Assembly: GCF_003001935.1 (NCBI RefSeq)
Contig: NZ_PVNG01000002.1
Span: 735,444-799,443 of the forward strand
Direction of reading: 5' to 3'
Length of the DNA stretch: 64,000 nucleotides
Source of the DNA: Nonomuraea fuscirosea
GTDB taxonomy: Bacteria; Actinomycetota; Actinomycetes; Streptosporangiales; Streptosporangiaceae
The position numbers were made by a program, and so were the translations under genes. This document shows positions 9,017 through 17,877 of this stretch, in pieces; within the stretch, counting starts at the first letter, position 1, and every line of letters begins with the position of its first letter. Below the pieces are notes generated by a model that worked only from the letters and a program-made list of their open reading frames with translations, had not been told where the DNA came from and did no database searches.

Positions 9017-10180
9017 CTATTTGAACGCCGGGATGCCGGTGAGCGCCTTGCCGATGACCAGCGAGTGGATCTCCGAGGTCCCCTCGTAGGTCAGCACGGA
9101 CTCCAGGTTCACCGAATGCCTGATCACGGGGTATTCGAGGGTGATGCCGCTCGCTCCGAGCAGCGTGCGGCACTTCCTGGCGATCTCCAGGGCCTCGCGC
9201 ACGTTGTTCAGCTTGCCCAGGCTCACCTGCTCGGGGGTGAGCGTGCCGGCCTCCTTCAGCCGGCCGAGGTGCACCGCGAGCAGCAGGCCCTTGCCCAGCT
9301 CCAGCGCCATGTCCGCGAGCTTCTCCTGGGTCAGCTGGTACGACGACAGCGGCCGGGCGAACACCTCCCGCTGGGCGGTGTAGGCGAGGGTGGCCTCCAG
9401 GCAGTCCAGCGCCGCCCCCATCGCCCCGAACACGATCCCGAACCTGGCCTCGTTCAGGCAGCCGAGCGGCCCGGACAGGCCCCTGGCGCCGGGCAGCATC
9501 GCCGCGGCCGGCAGGCGTACCCCGTCGAGCACCAGTTCGCTGGTCACGCTCGCGCGCAGCGAGATCTTGTGCTTGACGTCGTTGACGGTGAAGCCGGGGG
9601 TTCCCGCGGGGACCAGGAAGCCCCTGACGCCCTCGTCGGTGCGGGCCCAGACCACCGCCACGTCCGACACCGAGCCGTTGGTGATCCACAGCTTGGTGCC
9701 GTTCAGCACCCAGTCGCCGCCCTCGCGCTTGGCCGTGGTCCGCATGCCGCCGGGGTCGGAGCCGAAGTCGGGCTCGGTCAGGCCGAAGCAGCCGATGCGC
9801 TCGCCGGCCGCCATCGCGGGCAGCCACTCCTGCTTCTGCTCCTCGCTGCCGTACTTCCAGATGGCGTACATGGCCAGCGAGCCCTGCACCGAGACCAGGC
9901 TGCGCAGGCCGGAGTCGGCCGCCTCCAGCTCCAGGCAGGCCAGCCCGTACGAGACCGCGCCCATCCCCGCGCAGCCGTAGCCGTCGAGGTGCATGCCGAG
10001 CACGCCGAGGGAGCCGAGCGTGCGGGCCAGCTCCCGCGCGGGCAGTTCCCCGGCCTCGAACCAGCCGGCGACCTGCGGGCGGATCTCCCGGTCGCACACG
10101 AGCCTGACCGTGTTCCTGATCTCGCGTTCCTCGTCGGTCAACAGGGTGTCGAGGGCGAAGAGGGTGGTGGGTGCGATCAT
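9017..10180 (-). CDS. gcdH: Acyl-CoA dehydrogenase, glutaryl-CoA dehydrogenase type
   Basis: 387 residues. FAD enzyme expected to oxidise and decarboxylate glutaryl-CoA to crotonyl-CoA. The catalytic base is Glu366 in TYEGTSEIH, which is where glutaryl-CoA and isovaleryl-type enzymes differ; the surrounding sequence, CFGLTEPDFGSDPGGM and SLRASVTSELVLDGV, is of the glutaryl-CoA type. I chose ATG at 10180 because GGAG lies 8 bases upstream; the longer TTG start would begin inside the operator. Divergent from an aldehyde dehydrogenase, class III CoA transferase and GntR gene, which fits glutarate degradation. Substrate assignment is inference from family and context. Confidence 0.85.
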   Translation of the reverse strand: MIAPTTLFALDTLLTDEEREIRNTVRLVCDREIRPQVAGWFEAGELPARELARTLGSLGVLGMHLDGYGCAGMGAVSYGLACLELEAADSGLRSLVSVQGSLAMYAIWKYGSEEQKQEWLPAMAAGERIGCFGLTEPDFGSDPGGMRTTAKREGGDWVLNGTKLWITNGSVSDVAVVWARTDEGVRGFLVPAGTPGFTVNDVKHKISLRASVTSELVLDGVRLPAAAMLPGARGLSGPLGCLNEARFGIVFGAMGAALDCLEATLAYTAQREVFARPLSSYQLTQEKLADMALELGKGLLLAVHLGRLKEAGTLTPEQVSLGKLNNVREALEIARKCRTLLGASGITLEYPVIRHSVNLESVLTYEGTSEIHSLVIGKALTGIPAFK

Positions 10181-10194
10181 TCCCGCTCCGTATT

Positions 10195-10221
10195 TTGGAT
10201 CCAATATTGAAAATCCAATAT
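10195..10221. promoter_or_regulatory. Divergent operator with palindrome TTGGATCCAA and repeated ATCCAATAT
   Basis: A perfect 10-bp palindrome TTGGATCCAA occupies 10195-10204. The 9-mer ATCCAATAT occurs twice, at 10199-10207 and 10213-10221, 14 bases apart. This is the only AT-rich patch between the two divergent catabolic genes, so it must hold both promoters. Palindromes of the form TTGxATxCAA are common targets of FCD-type GntR regulators, and one is encoded at 12814. Binding is inference. Confidence 0.6.
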
Positions 10222-10244
10222 GGCACAGTTAGGGTGCGTTGACC

Positions 10245-11678
10245 ATGGACGTTCTGAATCTCATCGGTGGCCGCTGGGTCGAGGGCGCGGGCGAGGAGTT
10301 CACCGACACCAACCCGGCACGGCCCTCCGAGGTCGTGGCGCGCGGGCGGTTCGCGTCCGTGCCCGAGGTGGAGCGGGCCGTCGCGGCGGCCGGGCGGGCC
10401 GCGCCCGGCTGGGCGGCGACCCCGCACCACGCCCGCGCCGCCGTGCTCACCGCCGCCGCCGACCTCGTCGCGGGCCACGCCGGCGAGTGGGGCGCCGAGC
10501 TGGCCCGCGAGGAGGGCAAGACGCTGCCCGAGGCGGTCGCGGAGGTTCAGGGCGCGGCCCGGATCATGCGGTACTACGCCGGCGAGGCCGACCGGGAGAG
10601 CGGCGAGATCTTCGCCTCCCCGCGCCCCGGCGAGAACGTGCTCGTCGTCCGCAAGCCGATCGGCGTGGCTGGGCTGATCACGCCGTTCAACTTCCCGATC
10701 GCCATCCCGGCCTGGAAGATCGCGCCCGCGCTCACGTACGGGAACGCCGTGGTGTGGAAGCCGTCCTCGCTGGTGCCGCTGCTCGCCTACCGGCTGGCCT
10801 GGGCGCTGACCTCCGCCGGGCTGCCCGACGGCGTGCTCAACCTCGTCTACGGCGAGGCCGACGCCGGCTCGGCCGTCGTGGGCCATCCGGGCGTGGACGC
10901 GGTGTCGTTCACCGGCTCCACCGCCGTCGGCCGGGCCGTCATCGCCCGCTGCGGCGAACTGGGCAAGCCGGTGCAGACCGAGATGGGCGGCAAGAACGCC
11001 TCCATCGTGCTCGCCGACGCCGACCTCGACCACGCCGCCGAGCAGGTCTGCCTCGGCGCCTTCCGCTCGACCGGGCAGAAGTGCACGGCCACCTCCCGGC
11101 TCATCGTGGCCGACCAGGTGGCGGACGACCTGCTCGAACGGGTCGCGGACCGGGCCGCGCGGCTCGTCGTCGGCGACCCGCTGGACAGCGGCGTCGAGAT
11201 GGGCCCCCTGGTCAGCGCGGCCGCCCGCGAGCGCGTCACGGCCGGGGTCGCGCGGGCCGTGGGGGAGGGGGCCAAGCCGCTGGCGGGCGGCGCGCCGCTG
11301 GAGCGCGACGGCTGGTTCACGCCGCCTACCCTGCTGGACCTGCCGGGGACCGGGGTGGACTTCTGGCGGACCGAACTGTTCGGGCCCGTGGTGGGCGCCG
11401 TACGGGCGGGCAGCGCGGAGGAGGCGCTCGGGCTGGCGAACCTCAGCGACCACGGGCTGTCGGCGGCGATCTTCACCCGGGACCTCGGGGCGGCGCTGCG
11501 CGCGGTCGACGGGCTGGAGGTGGGCGTGCTGCACGTCAACTCCGAGTCGGCGGGGACGTTTCCGCACGTGCCGTTCGGCGGGGCCAGGCAGAGCGGGTTC
11601 GGGCCCAAGGAGCAGGGGCGGGCGGCCAGGGACTTCTACACCAGGACGGTCACCGTCTACCTCGGGGCGCCGGCGTGA
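10245..11678 (+). CDS. NAD(P)-dependent aldehyde dehydrogenase (semialdehyde type)
   Basis: 477 residues. Oxidises an aldehyde to the acid. Catalytic Cys280 in TGQKCTATSR, general base Glu246 in TEMGGKN, cofactor loop FTGSTAVG and oxyanion Asn in TPFNFPIAIP are all present. The GQKCTATSR block resembles alpha-ketoglutaric semialdehyde and glutarate semialdehyde dehydrogenases. ATG at 10245 is preferred over the in-frame TTG six bases earlier. First gene of a four-base-overlap chain with the CoA transferase and GntR gene. Glutarate semialdehyde is the likely substrate by context, but succinate semialdehyde or another aldehyde cannot be excluded. Confidence 0.85.
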   Translation: MDVLNLIGGRWVEGAGEEFTDTNPARPSEVVARGRFASVPEVERAVAAAGRAAPGWAATPHHARAAVLTAAADLVAGHAGEWGAELAREEGKTLPEAVAEVQGAARIMRYYAGEADRESGEIFASPRPGENVLVVRKPIGVAGLITPFNFPIAIPAWKIAPALTYGNAVVWKPSSLVPLLAYRLAWALTSAGLPDGVLNLVYGEADAGSAVVGHPGVDAVSFTGSTAVGRAVIARCGELGKPVQTEMGGKNASIVLADADLDHAAEQVCLGAFRSTGQKCTATSRLIVADQVADDLLERVADRAARLVVGDPLDSGVEMGPLVSAAARERVTAGVARAVGEGAKPLAGGAPLERDGWFTPPTLLDLPGTGVDFWRTELFGPVVGAVRAGSAEEALGLANLSDHGLSAAIFTRDLGAALRAVDGLEVGVLHVNSESAGTFPHVPFGGARQSGFGPKEQGRAARDFYTRTVTVYLGAPA

Positions 11679-12817
11679 GCGGGGCGCTGTCCGGGCTGCT
11701 CGTGGCCGACTTCAGCCGGGTGCTGGCCGGTCCTTACGCGACCATGCTCCTGGCCGACCTGGGGGCCGAGGTGGTCAAGGTCGAGCGGCCCGGGGCGGGG
11801 GACGACACCCGGGCGTGGGGGCCGCCGTACGCGGAGGGGGAGGCGACGTACTTCCTCGGGGTCAACCGCAACAAGCGCTCGATCGCGCTGGACCTGCGCG
11901 CGGACGCCGAGGTCGCGCGGGCCCTGGCGGCGCGGGCCGACGTGCTGGTGGAGAACTTCAGGCCCGGCACGATGGAACGGCTCGGGCTCGGCTACGAGAG
12001 GCTGCGGGAGCTCAACCCGGGCCTGGTCTACTGCTCGATCACCGGGTTCGGGTCGGGGGCCGGGGCTGGTCTGCCCGGGTACGACCTGATCGCGCAGGCC
12101 GTCGGCGGGCTGATGAGCGTCACGGGCGAGCCCGGCGGGCCCGGCACCAAGGCTGGGGTGGCGCTGGTGGACGTGATCACGGGGCTGCACGCGGCCCTCG
12201 GCATCCTGGCCGCCCTCCGCCACCGCGACACCACCGGCCAGGGCGGCCGCGTCGGCGGGGTCGGGCAGCGGGTCGAGGTGTCGTTGTTGTCGTCGTTGTT
12301 GTCGGCGCTCACCAACCACTCCTCCGCCTACGCCGCCGCCGGCGTCGTGCCGCGCGCGATGGGGAACCGGCATCCGAGCATCGTCCCGTACGAGGTGTTC
12401 CAGGCCGCCGACCGGCCGATCGTGATCGCGGCGGGGAACGACCGCCAGTACCGCGCTCTGTGCGCCGTCCTGGACCGGGACGACCTGGCCGGCGACCCCC
12501 GCTACGCCACCAACGCCGCCCGGGTGGCCGCCAGGGAGACGCTCGTGCCCGCCCTCGACAAGGCCCTGGCCGGGCGGAGCGCCGACGAGTGGTTCGAGCG
12601 GCTGACCGCCGCCGGAGTGCCGTGCGGCCCGATCAACGACCTGGCCGCCGCCTTCGCCCTCGCCGAAGACCTCGGCCTGGAGCCCGCCGTCGACCTCGAC
12701 GGCGTCGGCCAGGTCGCCAACCCGGTGCGCATGAGCGCCACCCCGCCCTCCTACCGCCGCCCGCCGCCCGCGCTCGGGCAGGACGACGCGTGGGTTCGTG
12801 AGATATTGGGGCCGTGA
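11675..12817 (+). CDS. CaiB/BaiF family (class III) CoA transferase
   Basis: 380 residues, GTG start overlapping the aldehyde dehydrogenase stop. Class III enzymes move CoA between carboxylic acids through an aspartyl intermediate; the expected Asp is D166 in ALVDVITGLHA. Other family marks are VLAGPYATMLLADLGAEVVKVERP, DLRADAEVARAL and VENFRPGTMERLGLGYE. Together with the acyl-CoA dehydrogenase it would act as a succinyl-CoA:glutarate CoA transferase, the activity of mammalian SUGCT and bacterial GcdG. A curious low-complexity run of GTTGTC/GTCGTT triplets at about 12284-12304 codes for LLSSLLSAL. Confidence 0.85.
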   Translation: MSGALSGLLVADFSRVLAGPYATMLLADLGAEVVKVERPGAGDDTRAWGPPYAEGEATYFLGVNRNKRSIALDLRADAEVARALAARADVLVENFRPGTMERLGLGYERLRELNPGLVYCSITGFGSGAGAGLPGYDLIAQAVGGLMSVTGEPGGPGTKAGVALVDVITGLHAALGILAALRHRDTTGQGGRVGGVGQRVEVSLLSSLLSALTNHSSAYAAAGVVPRAMGNRHPSIVPYEVFQAADRPIVIAAGNDRQYRALCAVLDRDDLAGDPRYATNAARVAARETLVPALDKALAGRSADEWFERLTAAGVPCGPINDLAAAFALAEDLGLEPAVDLDGVGQVANPVRMSATPPSYRRPPPALGQDDAWVREILGP

Positions 12818-13476
12818 GTCCGGACGAGGCACGACGCAGGCCGCCCACGGCCCAGCAGTTCGTGCTGGCCGAGCTGCGCCGCGCCATCACCACCGGCCGC
12901 CTGCGGCCCGGCGCCCCGATCAGGCAGGACGCGCTGGCCGAGGAGTTCCAGGTCAGCCGCGTCCCGCTGCGTGAGGCGCTCAAGACGCTGCAGGGCGAGG
13001 GGCTGGTCACCTACGAGGCGCACCGCGGCTACTCCGTCGAGACGCTCTCCCTCGACGACCTGCGCGAGGTCTACCGCATCAGGCAACTGCTGGAGGAGGA
13101 GGCCGTGCGCCGGGCCGTGGCCCGCCTCACCGACGCCGACCTGCGCCGGCTGGCGGAGGCGCAGGACGAGGTCGAGCGGGCCGCGACGGCGGGTGACGTG
13201 CTGTCCATGGCCACCGCCAACCGGGTCTTCCACATGACCCTGTTCGACTGCGCGGGGATGCCGCGGCTGGTCCGGATGATCCGCACGCTCTGGGACACGA
13301 CCGACGCCTACCGGTCGATGTACTACGGCGACGCCGGCAACAGGGAGCGGGTGGTCAAGGAGCACCGCGCCACCCTCGACGCCCTGCGCCGCGGGTCCGC
13401 CGACGAGGCCGTGACCACGCTCAACGTGCACCGCGACCACGCGGTGGCCGAGCTGGAGCCGTACCTGAACGCCTGA
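12814..13476 (+). CDS. GntR-family transcriptional regulator, FCD (FadR) subgroup
   Basis: 220 residues. N-terminal winged helix (about residues 12-75, with ALAEEFQVSRVPLREALKTLQGEGLV) and an all-helical FCD sensor domain (about 85-210) that has the metal/acid-binding Asp, His pattern FHMTLFDCAG and HRATLDALRRG...HRDHAV. Starts at the GTG that overlaps the CoA-transferase stop, so it is cotranscribed with the genes it probably controls. The likely effector is a small organic acid such as glutarate or an acyl-CoA; the likely site is the palindrome at 10195-10221. Confidence 0.9.
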   Translation: MSPDEARRRPPTAQQFVLAELRRAITTGRLRPGAPIRQDALAEEFQVSRVPLREALKTLQGEGLVTYEAHRGYSVETLSLDDLREVYRIRQLLEEEAVRRAVARLTDADLRRLAEAQDEVERAATAGDVLSMATANRVFHMTLFDCAGMPRLVRMIRTLWDTTDAYRSMYYGDAGNRERVVKEHRATLDALRRGSADEAVTTLNVHRDHAVAELEPYLNA

Positions 13477-13522
13477 ACGTCCGAGCTCGCCGCCGGCACT
13501 CCGCCGCTGCCGTGAGGGGTCT

Positions 13523-13541
13523 GTGACGCGGGCTGCGTCAC
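13523..13541 (+). terminator. Stem-loop after the GntR gene
   Basis: Seven-base perfect stem GTGACGC / GCGTCAC with a five-base loop, 46 bases after the GntR stop. No U-tract follows, so it may be a weak or Rho-assisted end for the catabolic operon. Confidence 0.4.
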
Positions 13542-13644
13542 CCCCGGGTGTCTGACTCATCTCATTTCGAAAAGTCACTCGTTTTGTCGGCCGCGCCGCA
13601 GTAGCTTGTGATGATCTTCAAAATGGACCCCTACGAGGAGGGCA

Positions 13645-15723
13645 ATGTTCCCCCAGCCACGACGGGTGGGCATCTTCACGCTGCTCACGCTGGTCGTGTC
13701 CGTCGGCACGACCGGCGCGACGGCGCCGTTATCCGCGGCCGCGCGCGAGGCCGCGTCCCCTCCTTCCGCGTCCGTCGCGGGACAGGCCACGGCTTCCCCG
13801 GCCTTCTCAGGAACGTCCCCCGCTCTCTCGGGAACGTCCCCCGCTTCTTCGGGGACGCCCACGAAGGTGGTCGTGCCCGCCCTGGACGACGTGTTCGTCA
13901 GCCAGGAGGAGCCGGCCAAGAGCTTCGGCGCCGCCACGTGGATGTCCGTCTGCGGCGCCACCTGCGGATCCTCCGCCGCCGGCCGGCGGGTCGCGCTCGC
14001 CAGGTTCAGGGTCTCCGGCATCCCGGCCGGCGCCGGGAACGTCACCGCCACCCTTGAGCTGACCCCCACCAGGACCGCCGCGACCACGCTGTCGGCGCGC
14101 GAGGTGTCCGGCGCCTGGACCGAGACCGCGACCACGTGGCGGACCCGCCCCGAGCTCGGGAAGGTGCTCGCGAAGCACACCGGCTTCACCGCCGGCCGGC
14201 CGGTCCGCCTCGACGTCTCCCCGGCGATCTCCCGTGACGGCGCCTACTCCTTCGCCCTCACGCAGCCGGACGGCACGCCCACGGTGCTGTACTCCTCCCG
14301 TCAGCGCGGCGACCGCGGCCCCAAGCTCACGATCACCTACACCACCGGCGCCACCCCCTGTGCCACGCTGCCCTTCGACAAGCCCTCGGCCGCCGCGTTG
14401 CGCGCCTCGGCCAAGAAGGCGTTCGCGTTCTACTTCCCGCCCTTCCCCGTCTCGGTCGACAACAAGGACCCGGCGGACGACCAGTACGCCTCCTGGCTCG
14501 ACCCGGCCGGCTCCAGCGGCCTCTACCGCAGCAGAGGCGGCTACCTGCGGGATCGGCCGCTGACCAGGTCCGTACGGCCCGAGGCCCACTGGCGGCGGCT
14601 CGACTTCGAGCGCGAGGTGCGCCAGGCCATCGCGCAGGGGCTCGACGGGTTCATCTACCAGCACCACACCTCCAGCGACCAGCGCTGGAACCAGCTGCCC
14701 CAGCTCCTCGACGCCGCCGAGGCCGTGGACCCGCAGTTCAGGATCGTGCTCAGCCCCGGCTTCCCGGCCGCGGCCGGAGCCTCGTACACCAAGATGATCT
14801 CGGACCTCCTGCTGGTCAAGGGTCATCCATCGCTGTTCACGCTGCCCGACGGGAGCGTGCTGCTCGCGCCGTACACGATCGAGCGCCAGCCGCCCTCCTG
14901 GTGGCGGGCCGCCCAGGCGGCGCTGGCCGCCAGAGGCATGCGGACGTCGCTGATGTCGATCTTCAGCTACTGGGACGGCCGCGGCAGGACCGAGTGGGAC
15001 GAGTACGTCTACGGCCACTCCTCCTGGGGCGCCAACCGTCCGGGGGTGACCGGCGGTTTCGTCAAGGCGGCCAGGGCCGCGCACAAGCGCGGGCTGACGT
15101 ACATGGCGCCGATCGGATTCGAGGACACCAGGGTCAAGGACCTGCGCTACTGGGAGGCGCGCAACAGCAGCACGCTGCGCGGCTCGTGGCGGGCGGCGAT
15201 CAAGGGGGACGCCGACTGGGTGCAGCTCGTCACCTGGAACGACTACGGCGCGTCGCACCAGGCGCCCTCGAAGGCGCGCGGCCACGCGCTCGCCGACGTC
15301 AACGCCTACTACACGACCTGGTTCAAGACCGGCGCGGCGCCGCGGATCGTCCGGGACGCGCTCTACTACTTCCACCGCGGCCACAAGGCCGGCGCGCCCT
15401 ACGACAGGAGCAGGCAGACCGCCGGCGGGTTCACCATCGCGGCCGGTCCGGGGCCGGTGGACCAGGTGGAGCTGCTGGCGTTCGTGAAGGGGCCGGGCAA
15501 GCTGGTGATCACGCAGGGCTCGGACGTGCGGAGCAAGCGGGTGCGCGCGGCCGGGGTCGTGTCGTTCAAGGTGCCGATGGTGCCGGGGACGACGCCGGTC
15601 TTCGAGCTGCGCCGGGGCGGCGACACCGTCCAGACGCTGCGCAGCTCGACGCCCATCAGGGCCGGCGTCACCTACCAGGACATGATCTACCACGCGGGCG
15701 GCGGCACCGCCTGCTCCGCCTGA
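13645..15723 (+). CDS. Secreted glycoside hydrolase family 71-like protein with DNRLRE/CBM96-type domain
   Basis: 692 residues. A signal peptide (about 1-33) leads into a Ser/Thr/Pro linker with three near-repeats of SGTSP (residues about 53-72). Next comes a beta-rich domain of the DNRLRE/CBM96 type (about 73-235; DDVFVSQEEP..., VALARFRVSGIPAG, VLYSSRQRGDRGPKLTITYTT), often carbohydrate-binding. The catalytic region (about 245-600) resembles GH71 alpha-1,3-glucanases: AFAFYFPPFPVSVDNKDP, DGFIYQHHTSSD, APIGFEDTRV and WVQLVTWNDYGAS. It ends in a small beta domain. Start ATG follows GAGGAGGGCA. Predicted target is an alpha-1,3-glucan of fungal walls or biofilm; this is family-based. Confidence 0.82.
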   Translation: MFPQPRRVGIFTLLTLVVSVGTTGATAPLSAAAREAASPPSASVAGQATASPAFSGTSPALSGTSPASSGTPTKVVVPALDDVFVSQEEPAKSFGAATWMSVCGATCGSSAAGRRVALARFRVSGIPAGAGNVTATLELTPTRTAATTLSAREVSGAWTETATTWRTRPELGKVLAKHTGFTAGRPVRLDVSPAISRDGAYSFALTQPDGTPTVLYSSRQRGDRGPKLTITYTTGATPCATLPFDKPSAAALRASAKKAFAFYFPPFPVSVDNKDPADDQYASWLDPAGSSGLYRSRGGYLRDRPLTRSVRPEAHWRRLDFEREVRQAIAQGLDGFIYQHHTSSDQRWNQLPQLLDAAEAVDPQFRIVLSPGFPAAAGASYTKMISDLLLVKGHPSLFTLPDGSVLLAPYTIERQPPSWWRAAQAALAARGMRTSLMSIFSYWDGRGRTEWDEYVYGHSSWGANRPGVTGGFVKAARAAHKRGLTYMAPIGFEDTRVKDLRYWEARNSSTLRGSWRAAIKGDADWVQLVTWNDYGASHQAPSKARGHALADVNAYYTTWFKTGAAPRIVRDALYYFHRGHKAGAPYDRSRQTAGGFTIAAGPGPVDQVELLAFVKGPGKLVITQGSDVRSKRVRAAGVVSFKVPMVPGTTPVFELRRGGDTVQTLRSSTPIRAGVTYQDMIYHAGGGTACSA

Positions 15724-15735
15724 CCCGGCAGGCGC

Positions 15736-16542
15736 TCACCGGACGCGCTCCGCGAGGTCGGTCACCGCGTTCACGAGGCCGGGGCCGTTCAGCATGACCA
15801 GGTCGTTGTGCCCGGCCCCCGCCACCTCCACGGTCGTCGCGTCCGCCGCCTCGGCCACCGCCCGGCTCAGGCGCGGGGGGACGATCGTGTCGCGGGTGCC
15901 GTACACGACGACGACCGGGGCGCGGACCCGGGCGATGTCCCGCGCTACGGGGAAGTGGTCGCGCAGCAGGGCGCGTACCGGGAGGAACGGGTAGTTGACC
16001 TGGCCGGCGGCGGCCAGGTCGGTGAACGGCGAGCGCAGCACCAGCCCGTCCGGCCGCCGCTCCAGCGCGAGCCTGGTCGCGACCGCCGCGCCCAGGCTCT
16101 CGCCGAAGTAGATCACCCGCGAGGTGCGGACGAGGTCGCGCGCGGCCAGCGCGTCGAGGAACAGGCCCTCCTCGGTCGGGCTGCCCGGGTTGCCGCCGTA
16201 GCCGCGATAGTCCATCAGCAGGACCGGCAGCCCGTACGCGGCCAGCGCCCTGGCCAGGGGCGCGCGGTGCAGCCGGTTGCCCGCGTTGCCGCCGGTGACC
16301 AGCACGGTCACGTCGCGGTCGCCGGGCACGTGCCAGGCGGCGAGCCTGAGCCCGTCGCGGGTGGTGAACGAGACGTCGCGCGCCCCAGGGATCACCTCGG
16401 CGGCCGGCGGCACCGGGCCCCGGTCGGGCAGGTAGATGAGCCGCCGCTGGAACACCCACAGCAGGCCGAGCAGCAGGAGCAGCACGACCACGACCACCAG
16501 GGCGGTGCGCGTCAGCGTAGTCACGACAACCACGGTACGCAC
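15736..16542 (-). CDS. Membrane-anchored alpha/beta hydrolase (BEM46/ABHD13-like)
   Basis: 268 residues from the longest start. A single hydrophobic segment near the N-terminus (runs of Val and Leu, about 12-30) precedes an alpha/beta hydrolase domain. Nucleophile Ser in GESLG, Asp in VYGTRDTIVPP and His in GAGHND form the triad; the oxyanion region is TGGNAGNR. Three in-frame GTG codons (16542, 16533, 16524) could each be the start and no strong Shine-Dalgarno decides. Convergent with the GH71-like gene and 12 bases from it. Substrate unknown; relatives are esterases or thioesterases. Confidence 0.8.
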   Translation of the reverse strand: MRTVVVVTTLTRTALVVVVVLLLLLGLLWVFQRRLIYLPDRGPVPPAAEVIPGARDVSFTTRDGLRLAAWHVPGDRDVTVLVTGGNAGNRLHRAPLARALAAYGLPVLLMDYRGYGGNPGSPTEEGLFLDALAARDLVRTSRVIYFGESLGAAVATRLALERRPDGLVLRSPFTDLAAAGQVNYPFLPVRALLRDHFPVARDIARVRAPVVVVYGTRDTIVPPRLSRAVAEAADATTVEVAGAGHNDLVMLNGPGLVNAVTDLAERVR

Positions 16543-16653
16543 ACCGCCCGCAACCCGGCCGCGATGGTCACCTACGGAAGCACGCGGCCGGCGGTGATCA
16601 TGTCCGAGGTGGTGCGGCGGCGGGGAGTCACAGCCGGGAAGGAGCGGCGGCGG

Positions 16654-17877
16654 TCACGAGTTCGCCGAGGAGACGACCGCGCCTGCCTGGACGACGTGGC
16701 GCAGGTGCTTGGCCGGGTCGGCGAGGACGCCGATGTCCGCCAGCGGGTCCCCGTCCAGCACGAGCAGGTCGGCGTGCGCTCCCACGGCCAGCGTGCCGAG
16801 CTCGCCCGCCCGCCCGGCCAGCTCCGCCGCGCCGATGGTGGCCGACCGCAGCACGTCGATCGGCCGCTGCACCTCGGCCCGCAGCCGGAACTCGTGGTTC
16901 TGGTGCCGGTGCATGCCGCCGAGCAGGTCCGTCCCGTACGCCAGCCGCACGCCCCCGCGCGCCGCCCGTTCCAGCGCGACGATGCCCGCGTCCAGCACGT
17001 CGTCCACCTTGCGCCAGCTGCTCTCGGACAGCCCGAACTCGCGGCCCTCCTGCTTGAGCGCCCAGTACGTCACCAGCGTCGGCACCAGGTAGGCGTCGTG
17101 CCGCAGGAACAGCTCGACGCTGGCGTCGTCGATCAGGTTGCCGTGCTCGATCGAGCGCACCCCGGCGTCGAGGGCCCGGTTGACGGCGCGGGCGGTGTAG
17201 GCGTGGGCGGCGACGTACCGGTTGGCGGCCTCGGCCTCCTCGACGGCGGCGCGCAGCTCGTCCACCGAGAACTGGGTCGAGTCGATCCGGTCGGTCGGCG
17301 AGGCGACGCCGCCTGAGGCCATCACCTTGATGTGGTCCGCGCCCTTGCGCAGCTCGTCGCGGGCGGCGGCGCGCACCGCGTCGGCCCCGTCGACCACCCG
17401 CCCGACACCCGCGCAGCACGGGTGGTCGTCGTTCAGGTGCTCGCCCCGGCCGCGGAGGTCGGCGTGGCCGCCGGTCTGGCTCAGCCCCTTGCCGCAGAAC
17501 AGCAGCCGCGGGCCCCGGATCAGGCCCTCCGCCTGGGCGTCGGCGAGCCCGAAGTCGGCGCCCGAGCAGTCGCGGACCGTGGTGAAGCCGCGATCGAGCA
17601 TGCCGCCCATGATGCGGGCGCTGTGCGCGGCGACGTACGCGGGCGACATGGAGCCGAGCCTGCCCAGGTCCGCGGTCGAGGCGGTGACGTGCACGTGCGC
17701 GTCGATCAGGCCGGGCACGACGTGAGCGCCGGCCAGGTCGATCACCCGCGTGCCGTCGGGGGCGCGCAGCCCTCGTCCCGTCTCGGCGACGCGGCCGTCG
17801 GCGCAGCGCAGGTCGCCTTCGGCGTACTCGCCGGTCGTCACGTCGAGCAGCAGGGCGTTACGCAGCAGCAGGCTCAT
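16654..17877 (-). CDS. Amidohydrolase, imidazolonepropionase/prolidase-like
   Basis: 407 residues. Binuclear-metal amidohydrolase of the group that includes Xaa-Pro dipeptidases and ochratoxinase-type enzymes. Metal ligands seen: HVH at 61-63 (LIDAHVHVT), carbamylated Lys in HIKVMASGG, His in YVAAHAYTA, His in SIEHGN and Asp in LAYGTDLLGG. The unusual cysteine-rich patch DDHPCCAGVGR lies after the second strand. No signal peptide. Last gene of a three-gene minus-strand operon after an MFS transporter and a GAF protein, each pair overlapping by four bases, which suggests an imported amide or dipeptide as substrate. Confidence 0.87.
   Translation of the reverse strand: MSLLLRNALLLDVTTGEYAEGDLRCADGRVAETGRGLRAPDGTRVIDLAGAHVVPGLIDAHVHVTASTADLGRLGSMSPAYVAAHSARIMGGMLDRGFTTVRDCSGADFGLADAQAEGLIRGPRLLFCGKGLSQTGGHADLRGRGEHLNDDHPCCAGVGRVVDGADAVRAAARDELRKGADHIKVMASGGVASPTDRIDSTQFSVDELRAAVEEAEAANRYVAAHAYTARAVNRALDAGVRSIEHGNLIDDASVELFLRHDAYLVPTLVTYWALKQEGREFGLSESSWRKVDDVLDAGIVALERAARGGVRLAYGTDLLGGMHRHQNHEFRLRAEVQRPIDVLRSATIGAAELAGRAGELGTLAVGAHADLLVLDGDPLADIGVLADPAKHLRHVVQAGAVVSSANS

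Noticed and set aside
10181..10204. TTG start that would lengthen the acyl-CoA dehydrogenase by eight residues
   Set aside because: It lies inside the palindromic operator and lacks a ribosome site, whereas ATG 10180 has GGAG at good spacing.
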